37,849 bases of DNA from Alphaproteobacteria bacterium WMHbin7 (GTDB lineage: Bacteria > Pseudomonadota > Alphaproteobacteria > Rhodospirillales > WMHbin7): assembly GCA_002753155.1 (NCBI GenBank), contig PDZW01000029.1:1-37849 (forward strand), written 5' to 3'. This document shows positions 7,771 through 18,365 of this stretch, piece by piece. The position numbers were made by a program, and so were the translations under genes. How positions within the stretch are numbered: position 1 is the stretch's first letter; the number at the start of each line of letters is the position of its first letter. The notes below the pieces were generated by a model. It worked only from the letters and a program-made list of their open reading frames with translations. It did not search any database and was not told the DNA's origin.

Positions 7771-8885
7771 GGCCATCGCCGCTGATCGACAAGCTTCTAT
7801 TCCATCTGGCCGGACGGCGCCGGAAGAAGGGGGCGGAGCGGGGCGTTTTGCTGGTGTCGGCAGGGGGGTTGGGCGACACCGTGCTGTTGATGGCGGTGCT
7901 GGACCGCTTTTTGCCGCTGGCCGCCAAGGGCGAACAGGTGACGCTGCTCTTGCGCCAGGATGCCGCCAAGATGGGATTTCTGGCTCCGCCTGAGGTCGAA
8001 ATTCTGCCTGTCGATTTCAAGAGATTGGGCCGCGAAACGGACTACCGGCTGAAGACCTTTCAACTTCTGGCCGGGCGGGGCTTTCGCTTGGCGGTCAGCC
8101 TGGATTATCTGCGCCACCCGCATCTGGACGAAGCCTTGATTCGCGCCAGCTTCGCCCAGGAATCGTTGGCTATGCAGGCCAAGCCCTGGGCCAAGCATCA
8201 GAAGGCGCTGGATGCCAACCAAACGCTGTATGCCAAGCTTTACGACAGCGGCCCGGCGCTGATCGACAAGGTGCTGCGCTGGGCAAGTTTCGCTGGCTGG
8301 CTGACCGGAAAAAATCTGCCGCCGCCCAGTCTGGCCCTGGCCGAAGCGCGTCTGCCGCCCGCCGAAACCAAAGTGCCGCCCCGCGTTTTCATTCAACCCT
8401 TTTCCGCAATCAAGGCCAAGCAGTGCCCCCCTGATTTTTATCTGCCGCTGCTAAAAGCGCTGCCTGCCAGCCATGCGGTTTCGCTTCTGGGCACGCCAGC
8501 CGATCTCGAACGCAATCTTGACTTCAAGGCGTTGCTGCAAAACCCGAACATCAGTTTCGATGCCAGGCCCTTCAAGGATCTGCTGCCCGGCTTGCGCGCG
8601 GCCTCGCTGGTGGTCAGCGTCGATACCGCGCTGATGCATCTGGCGGCCCTTTCGGGCGCACCCACTCTGTGTCTGGCCAGTGCGGCCTATGCGGGCGAGA
8701 TCGTGCCCTATCCCGCCGAGACCTGCCCCCCCAATGTCCGCTTTCTGATGACCGGGATGGATTGCCAGGGCTGTCTGGGGGTTTGCATCTATCCCGATCA
8801 CGAAAAGATTTATCCCTGTGTGGCGGCCCTTGATCCCCTTGAGGCGGCACGCCTGGGGCTGGAACTGATGGAGGAATTCGCGTGA
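7767..8885 (+). CDS. Glycosyltransferase family 9, second copy, with Cys-rich C-terminal motif
   Basis: A 372-residue GT9 protein. It contains VLLVSAGGLGDTVLLMAVL near the N-terminus and VVSVDTALMHLAALSGAPTL in the C-terminal domain, where the usual Asn-Asp of the signature is replaced by Val-Asp. Near residue 330 it carries CQGCLGVC and then YPC, a C-x2-C-x3-C-x10-C pattern that could bind a metal. The third GT9 gene in the window has nearly the same pattern. It begins inside the stop codon of the first GT9 gene. A role in lipopolysaccharide core or surface glycan assembly is inferred from family and context. Confidence 0.82.
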   Translation: MRPSPLIDKLLFHLAGRRRKKGAERGVLLVSAGGLGDTVLLMAVLDRFLPLAAKGEQVTLLLRQDAAKMGFLAPPEVEILPVDFKRLGRETDYRLKTFQLLAGRGFRLAVSLDYLRHPHLDEALIRASFAQESLAMQAKPWAKHQKALDANQTLYAKLYDSGPALIDKVLRWASFAGWLTGKNLPPPSLALAEARLPPAETKVPPRVFIQPFSAIKAKQCPPDFYLPLLKALPASHAVSLLGTPADLERNLDFKALLQNPNISFDARPFKDLLPGLRAASLVVSVDTALMHLAALSGAPTLCLASAAYAGEIVPYPAETCPPNVRFLMTGMDCQGCLGVCIYPDHEKIYPCVAALDPLEAARLGLELMEEFA

Positions 8886-8893
8886 AGGACAGT

Positions 8894-8983
8894 GGCAACA
8901 ATTTGACATTGTTGTCGCTGGATCGCGGGCAAAGCCCGCGCGCGAGCATCCCTGCGAGCGTAAGCCAAGCGAGCACAGCGAGC
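8894..8983. repeat. two tandem hairpins and four GCGAGC repeats between GT9 and ampG
   Basis: The 118-bp gap holds CAACAAT/ATTGTTG (7-bp stem, 5-base loop, 8896-8914), then CGCGGGC/GCCCGCG (7-bp stem, 3-base loop, 8924-8940). Four copies of GCGAGC follow, starting at 8942, 8954, 8969 and 8978. There is no T-run, so a standard terminator is not shown. It may be a degenerate repeat or an RNA structure that limits read-through. Confidence 0.5.
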
Positions 8984-9003
8984 GCCCGGCGCTTGAGGGC
9001 CAC

Positions 9004-10260
9004 ATGAATAACTGGCTCAAGGCTTTGGCGGTCTATTGGGACCGGCGAATTCTGGCCGTGCTGTTCCTGGGATTTTCCAGTGGCCTGCCGCTGGCGCTCA
9101 CCGGCCAGACTCTGATGGCATGGCTGACCGAAGCCCAGGTGGATCTGGCCACTATCGGCCTGTTTGCCCTGGTGGGTATGCCCTACAGCACGAAATTCTT
9201 CTGGGCGCCCCTGATTGATCGTTTAACCCTGCCGCTTCTGGGCCGCCTGGGGCGCAGGCGCGGCTGGGGCCTGTTGGTGCAGGCGGCTCTGGCGGCCCTG
9301 CTGATCAGCCTGGGCGGTATCGATCCCACTGCTTCGCCCGTCACCTTTGCGCTTTTGGCTCTTCTGATCAGCTTCGCCTCGGCCAGCCAGGATATCGTGA
9401 TCGACGCCTTCAGGGTCGAAATCCTCGACGAAAATCAGTATGGCGCGGGGGCGGCTGCGGTTCAGTTCGGCTATCGTGTCGGCATGCTGGTCTCGGGCGC
9501 CGGTGCCTTGTTCCTGGCTGAGATCATGCCCTGGTCAACGGTCTATGCCGTCATGGCCGCGATGATGGGGGTGGGAGCCGTCACCTTGTTGTTGAACCGC
9601 GAGCCGGTTTTGCAGGAATTGCCCAAGTGCGGCAATTGGTTGATGGATACCATCGTCGCTCCTTTTGCCGAGCTGGCAGGCCGCCTGGGCTGGCAGGTGG
9701 CGGCGGTGTTTGCCTTCATCGTGCTTTATAAATTGGGTGACGCCTTGGCGGGCATGCTCTCCACCACCTTCTATCTCAAGATGGGATTCGCCAAATTCGA
9801 GATCGCCGAAATCAGCAAGATCTTCGGTTTTGGCGCAACGCTTTTGGGCACTTTTCTGGGAGGCGCTGGCGTGGCCCGCTTTGGCATCGGACGATGCTTG
9901 ATCGGCTTCGGGCTGTTCCAGATGGGCTCGAACCTGATGTTCGCCTGGATGGCGACCCGGGGTCATGACATTCCCGCCCTTTACGCCACCATCGGCATCG
10001 AGAATCTGGCGGGCGGCATGGGCTCTGCGGCCTTCGTGGCCTATCTCTCCAGGCTGTGCAACCTGTCCTTCACCGGTACCCAATATGCGCTGCTCTCCTC
10101 GCCTGCCGCCCTGGGCCGAACGCTGTTCGCCTCGTCGGGTGGCTGGCTGGTCCTGCAACTGGGCTGGGTCGATTATTTTCTGCTGACCACGCTGGCGGCG
10201 GTGCCCGGCCTGCTGCTGCTGTTCTGGATGCTGAAGAAATTTCCAGCGACGACAAGGTAA
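9004..10260 (+). CDS. ampG: AmpG-like muropeptide permease (major facilitator superfamily)
   Basis: A 418-residue inner-membrane protein with about 12 hydrophobic segments. The N-terminal part contains LFLGFSSGLPLALTGQTLMA, and the loop region has PYSTKFFWAPLIDR, then a basic cytoplasmic loop GRLGRRRGW. The motif SASQDIVIDAFRVE is typical of AmpG. AmpG imports GlcNAc-anhydroMurNAc peptides for cell-wall recycling. This protein is shorter than E. coli AmpG, a common state in alphaproteobacteria. It lies among GT9 genes and ends three bases from the stop of the convergent third GT9 gene. A related MFS transporter with another substrate cannot be excluded. Confidence 0.75.
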   Translation: MNNWLKALAVYWDRRILAVLFLGFSSGLPLALTGQTLMAWLTEAQVDLATIGLFALVGMPYSTKFFWAPLIDRLTLPLLGRLGRRRGWGLLVQAALAALLISLGGIDPTASPVTFALLALLISFASASQDIVIDAFRVEILDENQYGAGAAAVQFGYRVGMLVSGAGALFLAEIMPWSTVYAVMAAMMGVGAVTLLLNREPVLQELPKCGNWLMDTIVAPFAELAGRLGWQVAAVFAFIVLYKLGDALAGMLSTTFYLKMGFAKFEIAEISKIFGFGATLLGTFLGGAGVARFGIGRCLIGFGLFQMGSNLMFAWMATRGHDIPALYATIGIENLAGGMGSAAFVAYLSRLCNLSFTGTQYALLSSPAALGRTLFASSGGWLVLQLGWVDYFLLTTLAAVPGLLLLFWMLKKFPATTR

Positions 10261-10263
10261 GCT

Positions 10264-11469
10264 TTACTCCGCCGCCCGGACGGAACCAGCCTGATCCAAT
10301 AGCCCTTTCAGCTCGTTCCACACTTCGTCTGCCGACACAGCCTCAATGCAGGGAAAGACGTCTTCCTTGGTGGGCCGCTTGTCACAGCGCCAAAAGCAGT
10401 GATAACAGGGCATTTCGTAATAGACGAAGCGGGCGTTGGGTGGCGAGGCCTCCGGCGGATAGGGCACGAAACTGCCGAAATGGCCACCACCCACCACCAC
10501 CACCGTGGGTGTGCCGAGTGCAATGGCCAGATGGGCGGGGCCGGTATCGTTGGAAAGGACGGCCTTGGCCTGCTTCATCAGATCAAGCAGGGATGAGAGC
10601 GTGGTCCTGCCGATCAGATCGATCACGCCGGGGCGGTTCAAAAGCCTGCGCATCTCGGGCTGGCGGCTTTTCTCGGCGGCGCTGCCGCCGGTAAAGGCCA
10701 CGCGGTAGCCCAGATCGAGCAGGCGGGCGGCGATGGTCAGATAGGCCTCGAAAGGCCAGCGGCGCCCCGGCTCGTTCGAGCCGAAATTCAAGACGACATA
10801 AGGGGGGCCCTTGAAAACCGGGGGCTCCTGATCGCGCCAGGAAATGCGCGGCGGCTCGGGGGCGATCTCGCGCCCTGCGATGTCCGAGACGAAACGGTAA
10901 TGGCGCAAAATCTCATGCGTGGGATAGGGGCCGGTATCGACGATGCGCACTCCCTCGCCCATGTAATAGCTGAACTCGCCCCTGGTGGCGTCGCTGATAT
11001 AGGGCTTGCTCATCACCTTGACGGGGGCCGCCGAGAACCAGACCAGGCTGTCGGCGGTCAGCGCCTTTCTGAAATAGATGTCAGACACCGCGACCGCGAA
11101 GGCCTGCCTGCGCACCCACAGGGCTTCCTTGAAGCGGTAGAGCGGCTTGCGCTCGAAGGCGTGCTCGTCGATGATTCTTAAGCGAAAGCCAGCGAAGATG
11201 TCCTTGGTGATCGAGCCCCAGGAGGCGCAGCCCAGCACCGTAATCTCGCTTTGGGGAATGCCGAAGGCCTCGGCATAGTGATCGAGGGTGCGGCGAAACA
11301 GAACCATGTCGCCGATGCCGTCCATGCGCACGACCAGCAGGCCCTTGGGCTTTTTCAGCACTGTCCAATAGCGCACGACAAGGTCCAGCGGGCGGAACAT
11401 CCACCAGCGCCTTCGCATGCCGGAAGGCAAGAATTTATCGAGCAGTGGCCGCACAGGCTCGTTCGTCAT
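10264..11469 (-). CDS. Glycosyltransferase family 9, third copy, with Cys-rich C-terminal motif
   Basis: A 401-residue GT9 protein on the strand opposite the other two. Motifs are LLVVRMDGIGDMVLFRRTLD near residue 44, VVLNFGSNEPGRRWPFEAYL, and the signature LSNDTGPAHLAIALGTPTVV. Near the C-terminus it has CYHCFWRC followed by VFPC, a C-x2-C-x3-C-x11-C pattern matching the second GT9 copy. The N-terminal region (residues 1-40) is basic and aromatic, which may aid membrane association. The acceptor and donor sugars cannot be read from the sequence. It lies downstream of typA on the same strand, 51 bp away. Confidence 0.85.
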   Translation of the reverse strand: MTNEPVRPLLDKFLPSGMRRRWWMFRPLDLVVRYWTVLKKPKGLLVVRMDGIGDMVLFRRTLDHYAEAFGIPQSEITVLGCASWGSITKDIFAGFRLRIIDEHAFERKPLYRFKEALWVRRQAFAVAVSDIYFRKALTADSLVWFSAAPVKVMSKPYISDATRGEFSYYMGEGVRIVDTGPYPTHEILRHYRFVSDIAGREIAPEPPRISWRDQEPPVFKGPPYVVLNFGSNEPGRRWPFEAYLTIAARLLDLGYRVAFTGGSAAEKSRQPEMRRLLNRPGVIDLIGRTTLSSLLDLMKQAKAVLSNDTGPAHLAIALGTPTVVVVGGGHFGSFVPYPPEASPPNARFVYYEMPCYHCFWRCDKRPTKEDVFPCIEAVSADEVWNELKGLLDQAGSVRAAE

Positions 11470-11488
11470 GCACCGATTGTCGCAGCCA

Positions 11489-11522
11489 GACGGCGACTTG
11501 TCACGTTTCAGGTTTCGCCGTC
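11489..11522 (-). other. hairpin at the 3' end of typA
   Basis: GACGGCGA (11489-11496) and TCGCCGTC (11515-11522) form a perfect 8-bp inverted repeat around 18 bases, and one arm touches the typA stop codon. There is no T-run, so a simple intrinsic terminator is unlikely. Confidence 0.3.
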
Positions 11523-13338
11523 AGGACCCGGAGTTGCGCTGGGCTTTCTTGCGGTCGTTGGGGTCTAGAATACGCTTTCTTAAACGGATGCTTTTGGGCG
11601 TTACCTCGACCAGCTCATCGTCTTGGATATAGGCGATGGCGTCTTCCAGCGAGATTTTCCGAGGTGTGGTCAGGCGCACCGCCTCATCCTTGCCGCTGGC
11701 CCGGATATTGGTCAATTGCTTGGCTTTCAGGCAGTTGACCTCGAGATCGTTGCCGCGGCTGTGTTCGCCGATGATCATGCCCTCGTAGGTCTTGACTCCC
11801 GCTCCCACGAACAAGGGCCCGCGCTCTTCCAGATACCACAGGGCATAGGCCACGGTTTCGCCCAGGCCGTTGGAAATCAACACGCCGTTCCTGCGCCCCT
11901 CGATGGGACCCTTCCAGGGAGCATAGCCCGCAAAGCTGCGATTCATCAGGCCCGTACCCCTGGTGTCGGTCAGGAATTCGCCGTGATAGCCGATCAGGCC
12001 GCGTGATGGGGCGCGAAACACGATGCGCACCTTGCCCGCACCCGATGGGCGCATCTCGGTCATCTCGGCCTTGCGGTTGGCCATCTTCTCGACCACGTTG
12101 CCCGAATATTCCTCGTCAACATCGATCTGCACATCTTCGAAGGGTTCGGTACGCTCGCCGTTCTCGTTGGTCCTGAAGAGAACGCGGGGACGCGAGATCG
12201 ACAGCTCGAAGCCTTCGCGGCGCATGGTCTCGATCAGCACGCCCAGTTGCAATTCGCCGCGTCCCGAGACTTCGTAGGAATCGCGCTCTTCGCTTTCCTT
12301 GACGCTGATCGCCACATTGCCCTCGGACTCGCGCTTCAAGCGGTCGCCGATCATGCGCGACGTAACCTTGGTGCCTTCCTGCCCGGCATAGGGCGAATCA
12401 TTGACCGAGAAGGTCATCGACAAAGTGGGCGGATCGACCGGAATGGCGGTAAGCGGCTGGGTGAATTCCAGCGCGCACAAGGTATCGGCCACCGTGGCGT
12501 TGGTCAGTCCGGCGATGGCGACGATGTCGCCCGCCTCGGCCTCTTCGGCCGGAATGCGCTCAAGCCCGCGGAAGGTCAGGAGCTTGGAGACGCGGGCCTG
12601 CTCGACCTGCGAGCCATCGACGCGCAGCGCCTTGATCGCCATGTTGGCCTTGACGCGTCCGGTCTCGATACGCCCGGTCAGCACACGTCCCAGATAGGGA
12701 TCATATTCCAAAAGCGTTACCAGCATCGAGAAAGACTGCTCGAGATCGCGCTTGGGCGGGGGCACATGCTTCAAGATCAGATCGAACAGCGGGTTCAGAT
12801 TCTCGCGGGGTCCCTCGGGCTTCTCGGCGGCCCAGCCATCGCGCCCCACGGCGAACAGGGTGGGGAAATCCAACTGATCATCATTGGCGTCGAGAATGGC
12901 GAACAGATCGAAGACTTCGTCATGCACCTCATGCGGACGCGCATCCTGGCGGTCCACCTTGTTGACGATGACGATGGGGCAGAGCCCCTGGGCCAGCGCT
13001 TTTTGCGTCACGAATTTGGTCTGCGGCATCGGGCCTTCGGCGGCATCGACCAGCACGACCACGCCATCGACCATGGACAAAATGCGCTCGACCTCGCCGC
13101 CGAAATCGGCGTGGCCCGGCGTATCTACAATATTGATTCGCACGTCCTTCCAGATCACCGAGGTGCATTTGGCCAGAATGGTGATGCCGCGCTCGCGCTC
13201 CAGGTCGTTCTTGTCCATGGCCCGCTCGGCCACCTGCTGATTGTCGCGGAAGGTGCCGCTCTGGCGCAGCAGCGCATCGACCAGTGTCGTTTTCCCATGA
13301 TCGACATGGGCGATGATAGCAATATTGCGGATGTCCAT
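11521..13338 (-). CDS. typA: TypA/BipA ribosome-associated translational GTPase
   Basis: A 605-residue GTPase of the EF-G-like family, which acts on the ribosome in subunit assembly and stress adaptation. The G motifs are complete: [10 protein letters not shown] (G1), the switch region [21 protein letters not shown] (G3) and [10 protein letters not shown] (G4). A domain II region, an EF-G domain V-like region and the TypA-specific C-terminal domain ([14 protein letters not shown], then [17 protein letters not shown]) follow. Length is normal. It starts 12 bp downstream of the stop codon of a PfkB-family kinase gene, so the two are likely co-transcribed. Confidence 0.96.
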   Translation of the reverse strand: MDIRNIAIIAHVDHGKTTLVDALLRQSGTFRDNQQVAERAMDKNDLERERGITILAKCTSVIWKDVRINIVDTPGHADFGGEVERILSMVDGVVVLVDAAEGPMPQTKFVTQKALAQGLCPIVIVNKVDRQDARPHEVHDEVFDLFAILDANDDQLDFPTLFAVGRDGWAAEKPEGPRENLNPLFDLILKHVPPPKRDLEQSFSMLVTLLEYDPYLGRVLTGRIETGRVKANMAIKALRVDGSQVEQARVSKLLTFRGLERIPAEEAEAGDIVAIAGLTNATVADTLCALEFTQPLTAIPVDPPTLSMTFSVNDSPYAGQEGTKVTSRMIGDRLKRESEGNVAISVKESEERDSYEVSGRGELQLGVLIETMRREGFELSISRPRVLFRTNENGERTEPFEDVQIDVDEEYSGNVVEKMANRKAEMTEMRPSGAGKVRIVFRAPSRGLIGYHGEFLTDTRGTGLMNRSFAGYAPWKGPIEGRRNGVLISNGLGETVAYALWYLEERGPLFVGAGVKTYEGMIIGEHSRGNDLEVNCLKAKQLTNIRASGKDEAVRLTTPRKISLEDAIAYIQDDELVEVTPKSIRLRKRILDPNDRKKAQRNSGS

Positions 13339-13350
13339 TTTGTCCTGATT

Positions 13351-14340
13351 TCAGCCCATTTTCTCGGCCATCAGCTCCGCCAGATTTCTGGCGGGCCTGG
13401 CTCCGATATGCGAAATGACTTCGGCGGCGGCGATGCCGCCCGCCCTGGCCGATTCGGCCAGTGATTTTCCATGCGTATGTCCCCACAGGAAGCCCGCGGC
13501 AAACAGGTCGCCAGCACCGGTGGAATCTTCGACCTTGACGTTCTTTTCGGCGTCGATGACATGCACGTCGTCGCCCGCCAGCACCACCGAACCCTTGCTT
13601 GATCGGGTCAGCACCGTGATCGGACAGACGCCCCTGGCCTTTTGCAGGGCCTGATCAAAATCGGGCGTCTCGAACAAAGCCATGATTTCGGATTCGTTGG
13701 CGAACAGAATGTCGGTGTGGTTCCTGACCAGATCCAGGAAGGCGTCGCGATGGCGGTTGACGCAGAAGGCGTCCGACAGCGACAAAGCCACCTTGCGCCC
13801 GCCGCCATGCGCCAGCTTGGCCGCCTTGTGAAAGGCTTCCTTGGCCCTGGGCGGATCGTAGAGATAGCCTTCAAGATAGGTGATCTTGCTGGAGACGATG
13901 ATTTCCTCGTCGATATCCTCAGGTCCCAGTTCGATGCAGGCCCCCAGATAGGTCTGCATGGTGCGCTGGGCGTCCGGGGTGACCAGAATCAGGCATCTCG
14001 CCGTGGTTGGTCCGCGCCTGAGCGCTGGCGTATTGTAACGTACGCCGATGGCCGAGAGATCATGGCGGAAAACGCGGCCCAGAATGTCGTCGTGCACCTT
14101 GCCGATATAGGCGGCACGGCCCTTGAGCGAGGCGATGCCCGCCATGGTGTTGGCCGCACTGCCGCCCGAACATTCGATGGCCGGCCCCATCTGCGAATAC
14201 AGACGTTGGGCCTGATGCGCATCGATCAGGGTCATGGCCCCCTTGGGCAGGCCTTGCTCTTTCAGGAAATCGTCGGAGGCGTGGGCAAGCACGTCGACGA
14301 TTGCGTTGCCGATGCCGACAACGTGGAAATTCTCCACCAT
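13351..14340 (-). CDS. PfkB-family carbohydrate/adenosine kinase
   Basis: A 329-residue ribokinase-family kinase. It shows the N-terminal signature GIGNAIVDVLAHA, the substrate-binding GGSAANTMAG, and the C-terminal DSTGAGDLFAAGF, in which Asp278 is the expected catalytic base and GAGD forms the anion hole. Close relatives in alphaproteobacteria are annotated as adenosine kinases or sugar kinases; the substrate is not fixed by the sequence. It lies just upstream of typA on the same strand and is divergent from the CysZ-like gene, with an 89-bp shared upstream region. Confidence 0.88.
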   Translation of the reverse strand: MVENFHVVGIGNAIVDVLAHASDDFLKEQGLPKGAMTLIDAHQAQRLYSQMGPAIECSGGSAANTMAGIASLKGRAAYIGKVHDDILGRVFRHDLSAIGVRYNTPALRRGPTTARCLILVTPDAQRTMQTYLGACIELGPEDIDEEIIVSSKITYLEGYLYDPPRAKEAFHKAAKLAHGGGRKVALSLSDAFCVNRHRDAFLDLVRNHTDILFANESEIMALFETPDFDQALQKARGVCPITVLTRSSKGSVVLAGDDVHVIDAEKNVKVEDSTGAGDLFAAGFLWGHTHGKSLAESARAGGIAAAEVISHIGARPARNLAELMAEKMG

Positions 14341-14429
14341 CGAAACTTGAATTCCTTGACTTGCTGGTTACAAAAGAAGCGGCGCAGTATAACCAGAGCG
14401 CTCGCAGGAGCAAGAGAAGAGAGCAAGAA

Positions 14430-15101
14430 ATGATCGATGGCTTCCTTAAAGCCCTGAAACAACTGTCGGACCCGCGCCTGAAGGGCGTTTTGTGGATGGG
14501 GGCTTTGGGGGCGCTGGCCCTCGAAATCGCCCTTTGGGCGCTGCTTTGGTGGGGTCTGTCCCTCCTTCGGCTGTTCGAATGGGCCTGGCTGGACGCTTCT
14601 TTGGATGTCGGCCTGCTGCTGGTGGTGATGATCGCCAGCCTGTGGTTCTTTCCGGTGCTGTCCACCCTGATCGTCGGCTTTTTCCTGGAGCGCGTGGCCC
14701 GAGCCGTCGAGGAGCAGCATTATCCGGGCCTGCCTGCCGCGCGCGAGGTCGGTCTGGGCGAAAGCCTCTTCACCGCGCTGCGCTTCGTACTGGTCAGCCT
14801 GGGGCTTAACCTGCTGGTTTTGCCGCTTTATTTCATTCCGCTGCTCAATCTGGGCGTATTCTTGCTGCTGAACGGCTATCTGCTGGGCCGGGAATATTTC
14901 GAGCTGGTGGGCAGCCGCAGGCTGGAGCCTGGGCCACTGGCCGTGAAGCGCCTGGGCCATCGGGGCCGGTTGCTGCTGGTGGGCATGGCGGGGGCTGCTC
15001 TGATGGCCGTGCCGCTGGTCAATCTGGCCGTGCCGGTCCTTTTGACCGCCTGGATGGTTCATGTGGCTCAATCATTGCCCGATTCCGAAAAGACGCTATA
15101 A
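14430..15101 (+). CDS. CysZ/EI24-family integral membrane protein
   Basis: A 223-residue inner-membrane protein with about five strongly hydrophobic segments and the family features FLERVARAVEEQHYPG and LNGYLLGREYFELV. The CysZ/EI24 family includes sulphate permease CysZ, but members outside cysteine regulons are often of unknown function and no sulphate-related gene is near. The ATG at 14430 follows a purine-rich stretch and gives the normal N-terminus MIDGFLKALKQLSDPR. The promoter of the next gene overlaps its 3' end. Confidence 0.8.
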   Translation: MIDGFLKALKQLSDPRLKGVLWMGALGALALEIALWALLWWGLSLLRLFEWAWLDASLDVGLLLVVMIASLWFFPVLSTLIVGFFLERVARAVEEQHYPGLPAAREVGLGESLFTALRFVLVSLGLNLLVLPLYFIPLLNLGVFLLLNGYLLGREYFELVGSRRLEPGPLAVKRLGHRGRLLLVGMAGAALMAVPLVNLAVPVLLTAWMVHVAQSLPDSEKTL

Positions 15102-15102
15102 T
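15075..15102 (+). promoter_or_regulatory. sigma-70-type promoter for the bactofilin gene
   Basis: TTGCCC (15075-15080) and TATAAT (15097-15102) are 16 bases apart and overlap the stop codon of the CysZ-like gene. The -10 element is a full consensus match. Bactofilin starts 63 bases downstream, preceded by an AAGGA ribosome-binding site at 15153-15157. Confidence 0.5.
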
Positions 15103-15164
15103 CCGCGCCCGAAGAGGCCCAAGCGCCGATGAAGGCGCCGCCCAGAGGGGAAAAGGAAGTATTG

Positions 15165-15806
15165 ATGTTTCGCCGGAAAAAACCCGAGGAAAACATGGTG
15201 GCGCAGGAATCGGATGGCTTGGAAGACGGCATGATTGCCGCACCGGCAGGAGATGGTTCGGACGACATGAGCGCGCCGCCGATGAAACCTTTTTCGCGTA
15301 AAGGGACGCATATGCCCAACAAGCCGCCCGCCGCCCCCTTCCGGCCCGACATTCCGCGCCGGGTCGTGGATATTCCAGGCAGCCAGCGCCGCCCGATGTC
15401 GTCCGGCCAGGAGGTCGATGGCAAAAAGTTGATCGTAGGGCGCGATATCTGCCTGACCGGCGAAATCAGCGCTTGCGACCGGCTGGTCGTCGAGGGCCGG
15501 GTCGAGGCGTCGCTGACCGACGCCCGTTCGGTCGATATTTCAGAGACCGGCTTTTTCAAAGGAAATGCCGAGGTCGAGGAAGCCTCGATCGCAGGTTGTT
15601 TCGAGGGCAAGCTGATCGTGAACGGACGCCTGTCCATTCGGGGCACCGGCCGGGTTCGCGGCACCGTGCGCTATGCCAGTCTGGTGGTCGAACAGGGCGG
15701 CCAGATTGCTGGCTCGGTCGAATTGATCGACATCGGGCAAACCAGCCAGGCATCCCCCCCCTTGCTGGGCCTTGCCGCGAGCAACGGGACCGAGGGCGGG
15801 CATTGA
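15165..15806 (+). CDS. Bactofilin (polymer-forming cytoskeletal protein)
   Basis: A 213-residue bactofilin. A flexible, Pro-rich N-terminal tail (residues 1-80, starting MFRRKKPEEN) precedes the beta-helical bactofilin domain at about 86-190, which is built of short repeats such as LTGEISACDRLVVEGRVEA. These proteins form nucleotide-free filaments that organise cell shape, wall enzymes or polar structures. The ATG at 15165 has the best ribosome-binding site; a frame-compatible ATG at 15129 is less likely. The stop codon overlaps the TTG start of a small lipoprotein gene, which suggests coupled translation and a shared task at the envelope. Confidence 0.9.
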   Translation: MFRRKKPEENMVAQESDGLEDGMIAAPAGDGSDDMSAPPMKPFSRKGTHMPNKPPAAPFRPDIPRRVVDIPGSQRRPMSSGQEVDGKKLIVGRDICLTGEISACDRLVVEGRVEASLTDARSVDISETGFFKGNAEVEEASIAGCFEGKLIVNGRLSIRGTGRVRGTVRYASLVVEQGGQIAGSVELIDIGQTSQASPPLLGLAASNGTEGGH

Positions 15807-16195
15807 CCGCTTTCAGGGCGGCCTGCGGGCTGCTGCTGGGCCTATCGCTGGCTGCTTGCCAGACGGCGGCCTTGGATCAGTCCGCCCAGCCTGTCAGCCA
15901 GCCCTCCTCCCTTGCCGCAGCTTCACAGATTGCCCAGCCCCCTGTCTCGCCCGAGCGCCTGATCGGCCTGTCTGGCCTTGACGTTCTAAAGCTTTTCGGC
16001 CAACCCGGCCTGAAGCGGCGCGAGGCGTCGGCGGAACTATGGCAATATACGGCCAGTGCTTGCGTGATGGACCTATATCTGTATGCGGAAGGGGAAGACC
16101 TGCGCGTTTCCTATGTCACCCTGCGCGATCCGGCGACTGGTCGCGTGGTTCAAACCGGCTGCCAGGACCAGCTGGCCCGCCTCTCGAACCGTTAA
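15803..16195 (+). CDS. Small predicted lipoprotein, function unknown
   Basis: A 130-residue protein that starts with TTG overlapping the bactofilin stop (TTGA). Residues 1-19 form a lipoprotein signal ending LSLAAC, with Cys19 as the lipidated residue. A Ser/Ala/Gln-rich linker is followed by a compact domain from about residue 50 (LIGLSGLDVLKLFGQPGL, then AELWQYTASACVMDLYLY). Its layout resembles the small SmpA/BamE fold, but that likeness is weak and only a suggestion. Two further Cys residues in the domain could form a disulphide. The coupling to bactofilin is the best clue to its role. Confidence 0.75.
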   Translation: MTAFRAACGLLLGLSLAACQTAALDQSAQPVSQPSSLAAASQIAQPPVSPERLIGLSGLDVLKLFGQPGLKRREASAELWQYTASACVMDLYLYAEGEDLRVSYVTLRDPATGRVVQTGCQDQLARLSNR

Positions 16196-16241
16196 CGAAG
16201 TTATAATTCCGCCCTGTTTAAGTGTTTGCTTCGCCTGAACG

Positions 16242-16273
16242 GTTGCGGGATAGACCGCCGTTCCCTATATATC
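16242..16273 (+). promoter_or_regulatory. RpoH (sigma-32)-like promoter of dnaK
   Basis: GTTG (16242-16245) is followed after 18 bases by CCTATATATC (16264-16273), which fits the alphaproteobacterial heat-shock -10 pattern CYTATNTNNG except for the last base. The spacing equals that of the nfuA promoter in this window. The dnaK start lies about 108 bases downstream, and nothing else was recognised in the 186-bp gap. Confidence 0.45.
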
Positions 16274-16381
16274 CGACCAGGCTGGGGGTTCCCCCGGCCA
16301 ACCTTCACCACCCAAAAGGGGGCCGCCTTCAAGATTGCCTGATCGGGGTCTGTCGGCCTGCCTGAAGAAAATGAGGATGAG

Positions 16382-18316
<1,935 letters not shown>

Positions 18317-18326
18317 TTAGATTGGG

Positions 18327-18344
18327 GCGGGCCGTCAGGCCCGC
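18327..18344 (+). other. hairpin between dnaK and dnaJ
   Basis: GCGGGCC and GGCCCGC form a 7-bp stem with a 4-base loop directly after the dnaK stop codon. No T-run follows. It could lower read-through into dnaJ or protect the dnaK mRNA end, which would give more DnaK than DnaJ. Confidence 0.4.
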
Positions 18345-18365
18345 TCCGCCGGTTGGGTCGGGGCC

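Noticed and set aside
12247..13464. A 405-codon open frame opposite typA
   Set aside because: It is antisense to TypA, spans the typA/PfkB junction and has His/Gly/Gln-rich low-complexity content typical of shadow frames.
14356..14393. Possible promoter for the CysZ-like gene (TTGACT ... TATAAC)
   Set aside because: The spacing is 26 bases from TTGACT and 21 from the alternative TTGCTG, too far for a sigma-70 promoter.
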